64,000 bases of DNA. Source: Candidatus Villigracilis propinquus (GTDB lineage: Bacteria; Chloroflexota; Anaerolineae; Anaerolineales; Villigracilaceae). This document shows, piece by piece, positions 25,694 through 34,900 of the stretch; within the stretch, counting starts at the first letter, position 1; every line of letters begins with the position of its first letter. The notes beneath the pieces are model-generated. The model was not told the DNA's origin and did no database searches. It saw nothing but the letters and a program-made list of their open reading frames with translations. Position numbers and translations under genes: made by a program. The stretch lies in NCBI GenBank assembly GCA_016714565.1, contig JADKDM010000023.1:31888-95887 (forward strand). The letters are read 5' to 3'.

Positions 25694-26617
25694 TCACTTC
25701 CTCTTTATATACCCAAACTGATTCAAAGCATTTTGATTGTTGCGCCAGTCTTTGGAGACTTTCACGCGCAGTTCGATGAAGACTTTTCGTCCGCCCATTT
25801 CTTCGATCTGTTTGCGGGCGGCACTGCCAATGGACTTGAGCATTTTGCCGCCTTCGCCGATGACGATTCCCTTTTGGGATTCGCGTTCCACAAAGATCGT
25901 CGCGGCGATGTAGGCCATGCCGTTCTCGCGTTCCTTGAATTCGTCCACGCGGACGGCGAGGCTGTGCGGAACTTCGTCACGCAGTTGGATGAGGCAGGCT
26001 TCACGCAAAAGGTCTGCGGCGATGTCTCGCTCATACGCATCTGTGATCTGTTCTTCGGGATATTCAGCAGGTCTTTCGGGAAGGGCTTGGATGAGAGTCT
26101 CAAGCAGTTCGCCCAGCCCAAGCCGTTTCGCTGCGGATATTTGCATAACGTTCGGGATGCGATCATCCGACTCGTCGGCCTGTTCGAGCAAATCGAGATA
26201 GTCTTCGCTGCGGGCGGACACTTCGTCAGCGCCGATGGTGTCTATTTTGTTTAGTACCAGCAATCGGCGGGTGCGAAGCGAAATGCTGTTGATCAGATTG
26301 GCGATGAGGATGTCATCTTCTGTTGGGGGGGAGGCAACATCCACGAGCCAGAGAATCAAATCCACACCTGCGAGGGCTTCTTCGGCTTCATAATTGAGGA
26401 ACTCGCCAAGTTTGTGACGGGCGTTATGAATGCCGGGCGTATCGACGAAAACGATCTGGGCGGTTGGCAGGGTGAGAATGCCAAGCTGACGGCGGCGTGT
26501 GGTTTGCGGACGCGGCGAAACGGCGGCGATCTTCTGCCCGAGCAGCGCGTTGACGAGGGTGGACTTGCCCACGTTGGGGCGTCCGATGATTGCGACAAAA
26601 CCTGAATGATGTGTCAT
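25694..26617 (-). CDS. era: GTPase Era
   Basis: A 307-residue ribosome-assembly GTPase. G1 GRPNVGKST (residues 12-20), G3 DTPG, G4 NKID and G5 SAAK motifs are all present, followed by the C-terminal KH domain (about 210-290) with its GEGGKMLKSIGSAARKQIE loop, which binds the 3' end of 16S rRNA. The ATG at 26617 gives the standard N-terminus (MTHHSGFVAIIGRPN). It lies 25 bases downstream of the EamA gene and is probably read from the same transcript. Confidence 0.96.
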   Translation of the reverse strand: MTHHSGFVAIIGRPNVGKSTLVNALLGQKIAAVSPRPQTTRRRQLGILTLPTAQIVFVDTPGIHNARHKLGEFLNYEAEEALAGVDLILWLVDVASPPTEDDILIANLINSISLRTRRLLVLNKIDTIGADEVSARSEDYLDLLEQADESDDRIPNVMQISAAKRLGLGELLETLIQALPERPAEYPEEQITDAYERDIAADLLREACLIQLRDEVPHSLAVRVDEFKERENGMAYIAATIFVERESQKGIVIGEGGKMLKSIGSAARKQIEEMGGRKVFIELRVKVSKDWRNNQNALNQFGYIKRK

Positions 26618-26642
26618 GCGTTTTTGTTTTCCATGTTTGATG

Positions 26643-27521
26643 CTATTGTATCTGTTTTGTCTGCCAGTTTGCAACAACCAGACTCAGGATGATGAGGACT
26701 GCGCCTGTGATCACTTCCCAGGTGAGCGCCTCGTGCAGGAAGATCACGCCAAGTGTAACGCCGCCAAGCGGGAAAAGATACGTCACCATGGTTGCGCGGG
26801 TGGGGCCGATCTCATGAATGAGATAGAACAACATAATGAAGGCCATGCCGGAACCGAGGATGCCCATCCACAACAGGGCGACCCAGGTGATGGGCAGGGT
26901 GGGGAGGTTGACTGGCGCTTCGAAGATAAATGCGGAGGTAACCATGACGACCGAGGCAGAGACGAGCGGGCCTAGTCCGCGCAATGTGGCTGGGATGTCT
27001 TCCGTAAATATGCGGGCAAAGATGGAACTACCCGCATAGAACACACAGGCGAGGATGACGGCTAACTGCCCCAGCAGGGAACCGGTGGAACTTCCAATAT
27101 CCTTGCTCATCAGAACGACCACACCTGCAAAACCGATCAGCAACCCCAGCACTTTCGGCACGGTCATTTTGTCGTCATGCAGCATGAAGTGTGCCACCAA
27201 AATGGTGAAGAGCGGAACCGTGGCATCGAGAATCGAAGCCACGCCCGAGTCGATGGATTTTTGTCCCCATGAGATGAGGAAGAAGGGGATGGCAATGTTG
27301 GTCAGGCCGAGTACGCTCAGTGGTATCCATTCTTTCAGCGTGCGCGGCAGGGGAATGCGCTGGATGATAATGACCGCCGCCCCGAACAAAAGCCCGAAGA
27401 AGGCGCGAAATGCGACCAGTGTGATCGGGCCTACTTCACGCAGCGCAATTTCGATCCACAGAAATGATGATCCCCAGATGGCTCCCAATGTAAGAAAGAC
27501 AGCCCAGTGTTTGGTTTTCAA
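26643..27521 (-). CDS. EamA/DMT family transporter
   Basis: A 292-residue protein with ten predicted membrane helices in two EamA repeats (about 5-135 and 150-287). Characteristic motifs are IWGSSFLWIE in helix 1, RAFFGLLFGA, and the second-half GPTRATMVTYLFPLGGVTLG. DMT exporters move metabolites or amino acids; the substrate cannot be told. Located between DUF364 and era on the same strand. Confidence 0.92.
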   Translation of the reverse strand: MKTKHWAVFLTLGAIWGSSFLWIEIALREVGPITLVAFRAFFGLLFGAAVIIIQRIPLPRTLKEWIPLSVLGLTNIAIPFFLISWGQKSIDSGVASILDATVPLFTILVAHFMLHDDKMTVPKVLGLLIGFAGVVVLMSKDIGSSTGSLLGQLAVILACVFYAGSSIFARIFTEDIPATLRGLGPLVSASVVMVTSAFIFEAPVNLPTLPITWVALLWMGILGSGMAFIMLFYLIHEIGPTRATMVTYLFPLGGVTLGVIFLHEALTWEVITGAVLIILSLVVANWQTKQIQ

Positions 27522-27567
27522 TTTGACTCCTTTTACTTTTAAAATTCTATCTGACAGATTGCCATAA

Positions 27568-28314
27568 TTACTTTTTCATCGTAACCAGCCTGACAAGATT
27601 TTGCTGTCGAAGCTGCCGAAATGAAACGCCCTGCCCGATTGCCATCAAGACGGCCTTGGGGTCGGTGACGATGGTGCCTGAGATCACGTTAATTCCGTGG
27701 CTGTATAGAACCGGAGAGAGGGGAGTGCTGGGACCAAGCAAGACCACTTCTGCGTGGGGCTGACGAAGTTTCAGCAGACCGTCAAATGTTTTGTTGACCA
27801 GAGTCATCGCGGTGATGGCAACGATGTCTGCCTGCGGGATGATCTCTGGCGCGGCTTCGGCGGGCAGGTCACCTTCTTTTGGCTCCAGTTCCAGAACCCA
27901 TAGATTTTTGACTTGCGGCCTGAGCTGATCTACAAATGGAAAGTGGCCGACGATGGCTACGTTTTTATCCGCGCCGTGTTGGGAAATGTAATCTTCTGCT
28001 TTGAGATCGAGCCATTGAGAGGAGTCTCTTGGGAGCAGGGCGTTGATGGCTGCGAAGCCGATGCCAATTTCGGTAAAGCTGGGGGATTCGATGAGGCTTG
28101 CCAATTCGAGAGATGACATTTCATGCAGGTGACCTGCACCCCGCACGGACGGCTGTTTGTGATGATCGCAGTTCGGGTTGGACAACGTGGCTGCCAGCCC
28201 GCAACGGAGTCCGTCAGTTGTTTCGGCTAACACGGCTGTGCGCGCAAGCCCAATTTGGACAGCAAGGATTTTCCCGGGCAGAATGGCTTGAAGCAAGTCT
28301 TCATTTAGATTCAT
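27568..28314 (-). CDS. DUF364 (putative heavy-metal chelation) protein
   Basis: A 248-residue protein with an N-terminal DUF4213-like region (about 1-85, RTAVLAETTDGLRCGLAATL) and a C-terminal Rossmann-like DUF364 domain (about 95-235; VAIVGHFPFVDQLR, TAMTLVNKTFDGLL, VVLLGPSTPLSPVLY). Structures in this family suggest chelation of metals, but no activity is proven. A cysteine/histidine cluster (CDHHKQP, about 49-55) could bind metal. Probably upstream partner of the EamA transporter, which starts 46 bases after its stop; a metal or metallophore export role is speculative. Confidence 0.82.
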   Translation of the reverse strand: MNLNEDLLQAILPGKILAVQIGLARTAVLAETTDGLRCGLAATLSNPNCDHHKQPSVRGAGHLHEMSSLELASLIESPSFTEIGIGFAAINALLPRDSSQWLDLKAEDYISQHGADKNVAIVGHFPFVDQLRPQVKNLWVLELEPKEGDLPAEAAPEIIPQADIVAITAMTLVNKTFDGLLKLRQPHAEVVLLGPSTPLSPVLYSHGINVISGTIVTDPKAVLMAIGQGVSFRQLRQQNLVRLVTMKK

Positions 28315-28360
28315 TGGCTGACTTTCTATTAGGGCTTACGCACAGTTCAAAATCTATTAG

Positions 28361-28423
28361 CCGCGAATTACACGAATTTTCGCTAATTTCTAAATAATTC
28401 GTGTGAATTTGCGAAATTCGCGG
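28361..28423. repeat. nested palindromic repeat
   Basis: CCGCGAATT pairs with AATTCGCGG, and inside it CACGAATT pairs with AATTCGTG; about 63 bases in the gap between Elp3 and DUF364. It looks like a dispersed hairpin element. Confidence 0.6.
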
Positions 28424-28479
28424 CAGATCATGTGATCTTGCGTAATTTCTATCTATAATGTTTTTGTGAAGTGTATGGC

Positions 28480-30141
28480 TCAGGAATCGAACTTCTTCAC
28501 CAGATAATATTCACCGCGCTCAAAGCCGCGGTCGAGATAATAATTGCGTGTTCCAACGGCGGCGATGACTGCGATCTTTTTGTAGCCGTTTTCTTTTGCC
28601 AGTTTATCCGCTTCTTCCAGCAGACGTGTGCCGAGTCCTGCGTGTTGGGCGGCGCCTGTTTTTTCGGAGCCGACTTCGAGGGATTGTCCGTACACATGCA
28701 CTTCGCGGATGAGCGCAGCGCCGTCCAGTTCGGGAATGCCTGTTTCTGGCGAGCCTGCTTTCGGGAGAGAGAGGCGGATGAATCCTGCCAGCCCATCTTC
28801 TGGGGTGATGAAGGAGATGAAATGCTCTTCGGCGAATCCCGCTTTGTAGATTTGGTCATCGAGGCGCAGGTTGGCAGAGTCCACGCTTTTGCCTTTTACC
28901 TCGCGGCAGCGAATGCACTGACAGCGTGTGCCGCGCTCTTTCATGATCTGTTGAATATCCTGCCGCAGACTGGTGCGCGTGTTGCCTTCGACCACATTGT
29001 TGCCCGGAATATCGCGGATGACGCGGTTGACGCGGCAGTAGCGCGGGATGCTGGGCTTGATGTCCACGAGCAGTTCGACGAGGTCATCCATGCTGTAGGG
29101 ATGGAATTCGCCGCGCTGCCAGTATTCATACAACTCGGCATTCGCCAGCAATTGATTCGGATAAATTTTTATTTCATCGGGACAAAAATCTTCCCATAAT
29201 TTTGCGAAGTCTGCGCGGTCACTTTGCGGAGTGGCACCCAAAAGATTGGGCATCCAATGCAGGACGATCTTGAATCCAGCCGCACGCAGCAGGGCTGTAG
29301 CCTTGCGCGTGGATTCGACATCGTGTCCGCGTTTGTTAATTTCCAAAATGTGGTCGTCAAAACTTTGCGCGCCCATCTGCACTTTGGTCACGCCGAGGTG
29401 ACGCAACCATTTGATCTCATCGGGATTGATCTCATCGGGTCGGGTTTCAATGACCAGTCCCACGTTGCGGTGGATGGCTGTCTCGTTGAAGGCCTGTACT
29501 TCTGAGAGATCAGCTATTGCGAGCGCAGAGTTCGATGCGGTAGGCTTGGGTTCTTCCTTGCGGTCAGTGTGGGGGAGTATGTTCATTGCGTCAAAGCAAC
29601 GGGTAACGAACCATTCCTGATAATCGCGGCGATACGATGACCACGTTCCCCCGAGGATGAGCAGCTCAATTTTGTCCGTGGGATGCCCGAGATTGGTCAA
29701 CGCGCGCAAACGGTTATGGACTTGCTCGTATGGGTCAAATTGATGTTCGAGCGCGCGCATGGCACCCGGCTCATCAGGGAGATAGCTTTTTGGCATCCGC
29801 ACATCAGTGGGGCAGAAGATGCATTTGCCTGGGCAGGGGTACGGCTTGGTCAGTACGGTTACGGTTGTCACGCCAGAAAGAGTCCGCATGGGTTTCATGC
29901 GGATGCGTTCGAGCAAAACCCCATTTGGCTTGATCGTGCCTGCCTCCACCATTTGGTTGTACGCGGCAACCAGCGCCGCCTTGGTGAGATACCCGCCTTC
30001 ATCCAATGGGTGGCTGCGTAAGGCTTTCATCACATCGCTGCCCTCGCGGATCTCATCCAATACGTGATGAGCCAACGCAAGTTTTTGCGGGGTGAGGGTG
30101 TTGATCTTTTTCCACTGTTGTCGTTTCTCGGAGAAATCCAT
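28480..30141 (-). CDS. elp3: Elp3-like tRNA U34 carboxymethyltransferase
   Basis: A 553-residue radical-SAM/GNAT fusion. The radical-SAM core has the cluster motif CPGKCIFC (Cys103, Cys107, Cys110) and further family motifs (LGGTWSSYRRDYQEWF, VQMGAQSFDDHILEINKRGH). The C-terminal GNAT domain (about 400-550) ends LLEEADKLAKENGYKKIAVI. Eukaryotic and archaeal Elp3 make the cm5 group on wobble uridine of tRNA from acetyl-CoA. Bacterial homologues are patchy, with Chloroflexota among the known holders. The gene starts close to a TTTAAT box. A Trm9-like methyltransferase, the next step of the eukaryotic pathway, is 1.1 kb away. Confidence 0.94.
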   Translation of the reverse strand: MDFSEKRQQWKKINTLTPQKLALAHHVLDEIREGSDVMKALRSHPLDEGGYLTKAALVAAYNQMVEAGTIKPNGVLLERIRMKPMRTLSGVTTVTVLTKPYPCPGKCIFCPTDVRMPKSYLPDEPGAMRALEHQFDPYEQVHNRLRALTNLGHPTDKIELLILGGTWSSYRRDYQEWFVTRCFDAMNILPHTDRKEEPKPTASNSALAIADLSEVQAFNETAIHRNVGLVIETRPDEINPDEIKWLRHLGVTKVQMGAQSFDDHILEINKRGHDVESTRKATALLRAAGFKIVLHWMPNLLGATPQSDRADFAKLWEDFCPDEIKIYPNQLLANAELYEYWQRGEFHPYSMDDLVELLVDIKPSIPRYCRVNRVIRDIPGNNVVEGNTRTSLRQDIQQIMKERGTRCQCIRCREVKGKSVDSANLRLDDQIYKAGFAEEHFISFITPEDGLAGFIRLSLPKAGSPETGIPELDGAALIREVHVYGQSLEVGSEKTGAAQHAGLGTRLLEEADKLAKENGYKKIAVIAAVGTRNYYLDRGFERGEYYLVKKFDS

Positions 30142-30172
30142 AATATTATTAAACGCTCGGCAGCCAGCACTC

Positions 30173-30200
30173 AGCTTTTTGCTTTTCGCATTCTGCTTTC
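30173..30200. repeat. heptamer repeat array (AGCTTTT unit)
   Basis: AGCTTTT, TGCTTTT, CGCATTC, TGCTTTC upstream of elp3. The rest of the 30142-30376 gap holds a TCCTTCGACTCCGCTC-like repeat fragment (about 30271-30286) and nothing coding that I can support. Confidence 0.5.
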
Positions 30201-30376
30201 TATTTTTTCTCTACAGTAAAGTCTATTATTTAACTTACCTTATGGAAAACAAGTGTTTTTCATGCCATGTCCTTCGACTCCGCTCGCATTGTCCCAATGC
30301 TCTTTCGGGAGGACGAAGTTCGTGCTGAGCGGATGTTTTTCCGGCTTGTGGTCGAAGCGTAGGTACTTAAGGTGAG

Positions 30377-31129
30377 TTATTTAACCTTCGTCATATCCGT
30401 TTTAAATTGATTCTGTACATCAACAATATCTTTTTTGTGGAACATATCCGTGTGCAGACCGCATTCTACTTTGTCTTTGCCAGCCCAGCGGCCAGCGCGC
30501 TCATCGTCATTTGCGCCGATGGCAACCGTGCAGGGCGCACAGCCGACGCTTTTATATCCCTTTTCATAGAGCGGGTGTTTGGGCAGGTTGTGCTCTTCCA
30601 TATATTTTTGAACGTCCGCTTTTGTCCAATTTAATAGCGGATTGATCTTCAACAGCCCGTTATCCTGCAACTCCAGAATACTCGCCTGTGCGCGGTTCGA
30701 AGTCTGGTCGCGGCGTATGCCGCTGATCCACGCCTTCACATCCTTCAACGCTTCCTGCATGGGCTGCACCTTGTGTAGATAGCAGCATAGGTTTGGGTCT
30801 TCCAACGGCAGGGTGCGAATGTTCTGGCGCACAAACAGATCCCAGCGCGGGTCGCGGTACAGGTCGATCACGTTGAACTTCCACTCTGCAGCGATCTTCT
30901 CACGGAACATCAAAGTTTCCCAAAAATGGTAACCTGTGTCGATGAAGAAGACGGGGATCGCGCGCTTGAGGTGTGTCACCATGTGCAGCAGCGGCATGGA
31001 TTGGGTCTGAAACGATGAACTCATGGCAATCTCGGGCCAAAACGTATCCGCCGCCCACTGAACGATCTCAAGCGGGGTCTTCGTCTCAAACTCTTCTGAA
31101 AGTCTTGAAATTTCATGCTCTGGTAACAT
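30377..31129 (-). CDS. cysH: phosphoadenylyl/adenylyl-sulfate reductase
   Basis: A 250-residue enzyme that reduces activated sulfate to sulfite. The cysteine pattern CC (115, 116) plus C-x2-C (197, 200) is that of the [4Fe-4S]-containing reductases that prefer APS, and the catalytic Cys223 is in ECGLH. The nucleotide-binding SSSFQTQS loop and ISGIRRDQT motif fit. No sulfate adenylyltransferase or sulfite reductase is nearby, so the rest of the assimilation pathway must be elsewhere. A TATAAT box lies six bases before the ATG. Confidence 0.93.
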   Translation of the reverse strand: MLPEHEISRLSEEFETKTPLEIVQWAADTFWPEIAMSSSFQTQSMPLLHMVTHLKRAIPVFFIDTGYHFWETLMFREKIAAEWKFNVIDLYRDPRWDLFVRQNIRTLPLEDPNLCCYLHKVQPMQEALKDVKAWISGIRRDQTSNRAQASILELQDNGLLKINPLLNWTKADVQKYMEEHNLPKHPLYEKGYKSVGCAPCTVAIGANDDERAGRWAGKDKVECGLHTDMFHKKDIVDVQNQFKTDMTKVK

Positions 31130-31135
31130 GCTGGC

Positions 31136-31141
31136 ATTATA
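31136..31141 (-). promoter_or_regulatory. -10 box (TATAAT) of cysH, leaderless spacing
   Basis: On the minus strand TATAAT is followed by six bases and the cysH ATG at 31129. No ribosome site fits between them. Confidence 0.65.
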
Positions 31142-31160
31142 CCGTTATGTGCTGCCAAAG

Positions 31161-31203
31161 GGTAAAGTGCCCGAAGGGTAAAGTGCCCGAAGGGTATAAT
31201 GCC
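31161..31203 (+). repeat. 16-base tandem repeat overlapping a promoter
   Basis: Two exact copies of GGTAAAGTGCCCGAAG (31161-31176, 31177-31192) and a partial third copy in which TAAAGTGCC has become TATAATGCC (31193-31203). Confidence 0.85.
31195..31200 (+). promoter_or_regulatory. -10 box (TATAAT) of the Trm9-like gene, leaderless spacing
   Basis: Perfect TATAAT inside the third tandem-repeat copy, six bases before the ATG at 31207. Confidence 0.65.
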
Positions 31204-31206
31204 ATT

Positions 31207-31923
31207 ATGAATTCTGCCACTGCCGAACGCCTCATTCAACTGAACCGCGAGTTTTACAACCGCTTCGGCGATTCTTTCTCTGCCACACGCCAGCGCCTAC
31301 AACCCGGCGTTAAAAAAATTCTTGAAACAATTCAGGAGGATGATTCCGTTCTGGACTTGGGGTGTGGTAACGGGCATTTTCTCTACGAGGTCGGCAGGCG
31401 TGGTCACAAGCGGCCGCTTCTTGGCGTGGACTTTAGCCTGCCTCTGCTCCGAAATGCAGAATCCACGCAGGGGGTTTCTTTTAAGGAGATTGATCTTACG
31501 AAGCTTTCATTGATCAGTGACCAGTTATCAGTCACCGATCACTGGTCACTGATCACTTTATTTGCAACTTTGCACCACATTCCATCCACTGAAATCCGCC
31601 TCGATATTTTGCGGACGGTGAAGAAGTTGTTGAAACCTGGCGGGCGATTCATCCTGTCTAATTGGCAGTTTTTGAACAGCGAAAAATTGAAGGCCAGAAT
31701 CCAGCCGTGGAGCAGGGTCGGTCTTGCGGATGAAGATGTGGATGAAGGGGATTATCTATTGGACTGGCGCAGCGGGGGAGAGGGGCTGCGGTACGCGCAC
31801 CAATTCTCAGCGGAGGAACTGCTTGGGTTGTGCAAGCAGGCCGAAATGAGTCTGAGCGAAAGCTTTTTGTCGGATGGGGAAAATGGCAGGCTGGGTCTGT
31901 ATCAAGTCTGGCTGAACGTCTAA
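31207..31923 (+). CDS. SAM-dependent methyltransferase, Trm9/ABH8-like
   Basis: A 238-residue class I methyltransferase. Motif I is VLDLGCGNGHFLYEVG (residues 48-63), followed by LLGVDFS and the later ATLHHIPS and LLKPGGRFILSNW. The segment FYNRFGDSFSATRQRLQPGV before motif I resembles the FSxTR region of Trm9 and the ABH8 methyltransferase domain, which methylate the carboxymethyl group made by Elp3 on tRNA U34. I infer that relationship from the motif only; other small-molecule methyltransferases share the fold. Residues of about 102-117 are encoded by a perfect palindromic heptamer array and look like an insertion. Its stop overlaps the convergent diguanylate cyclase gene. Confidence 0.8.
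   Translation: MNSATAERLIQLNREFYNRFGDSFSATRQRLQPGVKKILETIQEDDSVLDLGCGNGHFLYEVGRRGHKRPLLGVDFSLPLLRNAESTQGVSFKEIDLTKLSLISDQLSVTDHWSLITLFATLHHIPSTEIRLDILRTVKKLLKPGGRFILSNWQFLNSEKLKARIQPWSRVGLADEDVDEGDYLLDWRSGGEGLRYAHQFSAEELLGLCKQAEMSLSESFLSDGENGRLGLYQVWLNV
31511..31555. repeat. palindromic heptamer array inside the methyltransferase gene
   Basis: TGATCAGTGACCAGT and ACTGGTCACTGATCA are perfect 15-base arms around 15 bases. Read linearly it is six 7-base units from 31512 (GATCAGT, GACCAGT, TATCAGT, CACCGAT, CACTGGT, CACTGAT). It keeps the frame. Confidence 0.85.
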
Positions 31924-34900
31924 TTCAGTTCATTAAGCATCACACGGTTGCGGCCCGCATTCTTGGCTTTATAAAGAGCCACGTCTGCCCGTTCAATTAA
32001 TGTGTGCAGGGTATCGGCTTCTTTTGCCTCGGCAACGCCAAGGCTGATAGTAACGCGCAGCGCGCCGGCATAGGTTTCGAAGGGCTCATTCATGATGAAC
32101 TGGCGCAGCCGCTCTGCAACTCGCGCCGCTGATTCGAGATTGGTCTCGGGCAGGAGGATGACAAATTCTTCGCCGCCATAACGACTGATGAGGTCCACGG
32201 TGCGCGAGGTTTTCTGGCAGCGTTCTGCAAGTTTTTGCAAAACCTCATCGCCGACTTTGTGCCCGTAATGATCGTTGATGCGTTTGAAGTGGTCGATGTC
32301 GAAGATCATGGCGCAGAAGGGACGGTTGATGCGTCGGGCGCGCCGAAGTTCGAAATCTCCCTGTTGCAGCAGCCCACGGCGGTTGAATATTCCGGTGAGC
32401 GCATCGGTGATGGCTTGCGTTTGTGTCTCTTTATATAGACGTGCATTCTCGAGCACCACCGCCACCTGGTTTGCGAACTCGGTGGCAATGTTGATGTTTT
32501 CTTCTGAAAAGTGATTCGCTTCGGAACTATCTATGGCGAGCAGACCTATTGTTTTGTCTTGGGCGATCAACGGCACGCCAAGCCATGAACGGATATGGTC
32601 ATGAGGCGGGGATTTAAAGTTTTCGTAAACCTTCCACGTCTCAGGCAGGTGATACGGCTTGCCGGTTTCGATCACGACACTGTTGGGGTTGTCGCCGGGG
32701 ATGTGGAATCGAATGCCGATGACATTATCCATATTATCCCAGCCCTGTCCGCCGATGATCTGTAGGTCACTGCCGTCCAATATTTGCACGGAGGCGCTGT
32801 CGTACGGCACCACCTGGTTGAGCTGGTCGAGGATTTCGTTGACCGCTTCATCCAGTTCCAGCATTTCTGTAACGGCCACACTGGCTTTTCGCAGGGATTC
32901 GGATGTATCGGCCCTGCGTTGCGCTTGTTCGACTGCCTTGAATTTTTCCAAAGCCAGCGCGATCAAGGCGGTGGCCTGCTCGCTGATCTGGATCTCCTCC
33001 AGTTGAAAAGTGTGCAGGTTGTCAAAGGCAAGCAGGATGCTGCCTAATTTTTGTTGTCTGGCGATCAATGGCAGCACGAGTATGGAGCGGGATGGAAAAC
33101 TGTTGATGATGCGCTGGTCGGCATATTGGGTCGATTGGGTGTCTTCAATCACAAGAGTTGAGCCGTGTCTTAAAGCTGCCTCGGTGAAAGTGCGTTCACC
33201 GGGTTGTACTTCAATCTTGCTGTATGTTTCTGCGAACTGTCCGTATGCGGCGAGGGGAATGGTGCGTTTGTTTGTTTCATCCCATAAGGTCAGGAAACAG
33301 CCGTCTGCATGGATCAATTCGCCGAGCCGTGCCACAATGATCTGAGCCATGTCCTTTATATCTTTGGATTGCAGGGAGATGGTCACCAGTTCATGCAGCA
33401 GGTTGAGAGTGTGCTGGCGGCGCAGTAACTTTTGTTCCGCACGCGCGCGGGACTCTGCGGAGCCGAATATGTTTGCCGTAGTCTGGAGCGCCTCCAGCTC
33501 GGTGCTGGTCCAGTTGCGTTCTTCGAGACATTCGTCGAACATGATGAGTCCCCACCACTGCGAATCCACGAAGATTGGCACGGCGGCCAGGGACAGGGAT
33601 CCCAATGGTTTTAAGAACTCCTGCTCTTCCTGTGGGAAGTCACTGGTCTTTCCGTACAGGGGAAGTCCGCGCGAAAGATAACTCTCCCATCTTTTGAGCC
33701 CATTTTTGTAAAACTCTACATGCTGCAATAATGGATTTCTTATTTGTGGGGTAACCCGGGGGTCAGCCCATTCGTAACAAAGGCTGAAATTAACGGCTTC
33801 TTCGGCATCTTTGTAATTCATGGCCACATAAATATGGCTGACACGTGCGGCCTGTCCGATCGTCTCCAACACAGCCGGGACGTTGTGTTCCCATTTGGAT
33901 TCCTTCAGGAATTGCTCTGCTGCCAGGCTGATGGCCGACATGATCGACTCGCGCAGGGAGAGCGCCATCTCGGTTTGTTTGCGGACGGTGATGTCGTGCA
34001 AAATGACCATGGTATCTGGGATGGTCTGTTTTTTGGAATTTTCCAGCGGAGAGATCGGGGAAACGATCAATTCAAAAACTTTCGCCTGTTTCCCCTCCTT
34101 GATCGTAATCTCAGCACGGTTCTCCTTTCCAGTTAAGTATTGGGATATCTTTTCAGCATAGCGCTCCGATATATGGGCAAGAGGTTGTCCAAGCACCTCA
34201 TCCTCTGTGCGGTTGAATAATGCCTCCGCAATCGGGTTGATATAGGAAATGCGGTGCTGTGCGTTCAAGACCACTACGCCGTCTTTCATGTTCTTCAATA
34301 CGGTCAGGTGTTCTGGTGGCAGCACTTCCAGCAGGCGGTATTTGATGATGGCCCAGGAAAGCCCAAGTGCGGTCGGTAAAAAGAATAATGGCGTCACATC
34401 AAGGTTTTTGATCGGATTCGCCTTCGTGATGAAGAGAAGATTTCCGAGTGTTGGGATTAATAGTCCCAACACTACGATACTTAATTGAATGCGGTAGATC
34501 CGCGGCCTTTGCAACAGTTCAATGATCAACAAGATATTCGTGGATGCCACCAGAATGTACGAATAGATGGTGTGGACCCAAAAGAAATTCTTAAATCGAA
34601 CGCTTAGCAGTTGAAGTCCCCCGGAAGCGGCAAGGGTTTCCATATCCCACATCAAATGGTGATGGTTGTTCGTCCACACGAACAGTAGTATCAAAGAGGG
34701 TAAGCCCCAAAGCAGTATTTTTGCGCGCGCTGTGAGCAGGTGGCTTTTGCCTGTAAATTCCAACGCGAAAAAAAACAGAAACAACGGAACGGAGATGATC
34801 CCGATATATTCGATATTAACGATGAGAAGTTTGGTTTGCAGGTTGCTGGCGAATATCTCAAGGCTGTACGCAAACGACCACACAGACATGGCGAGCATGA

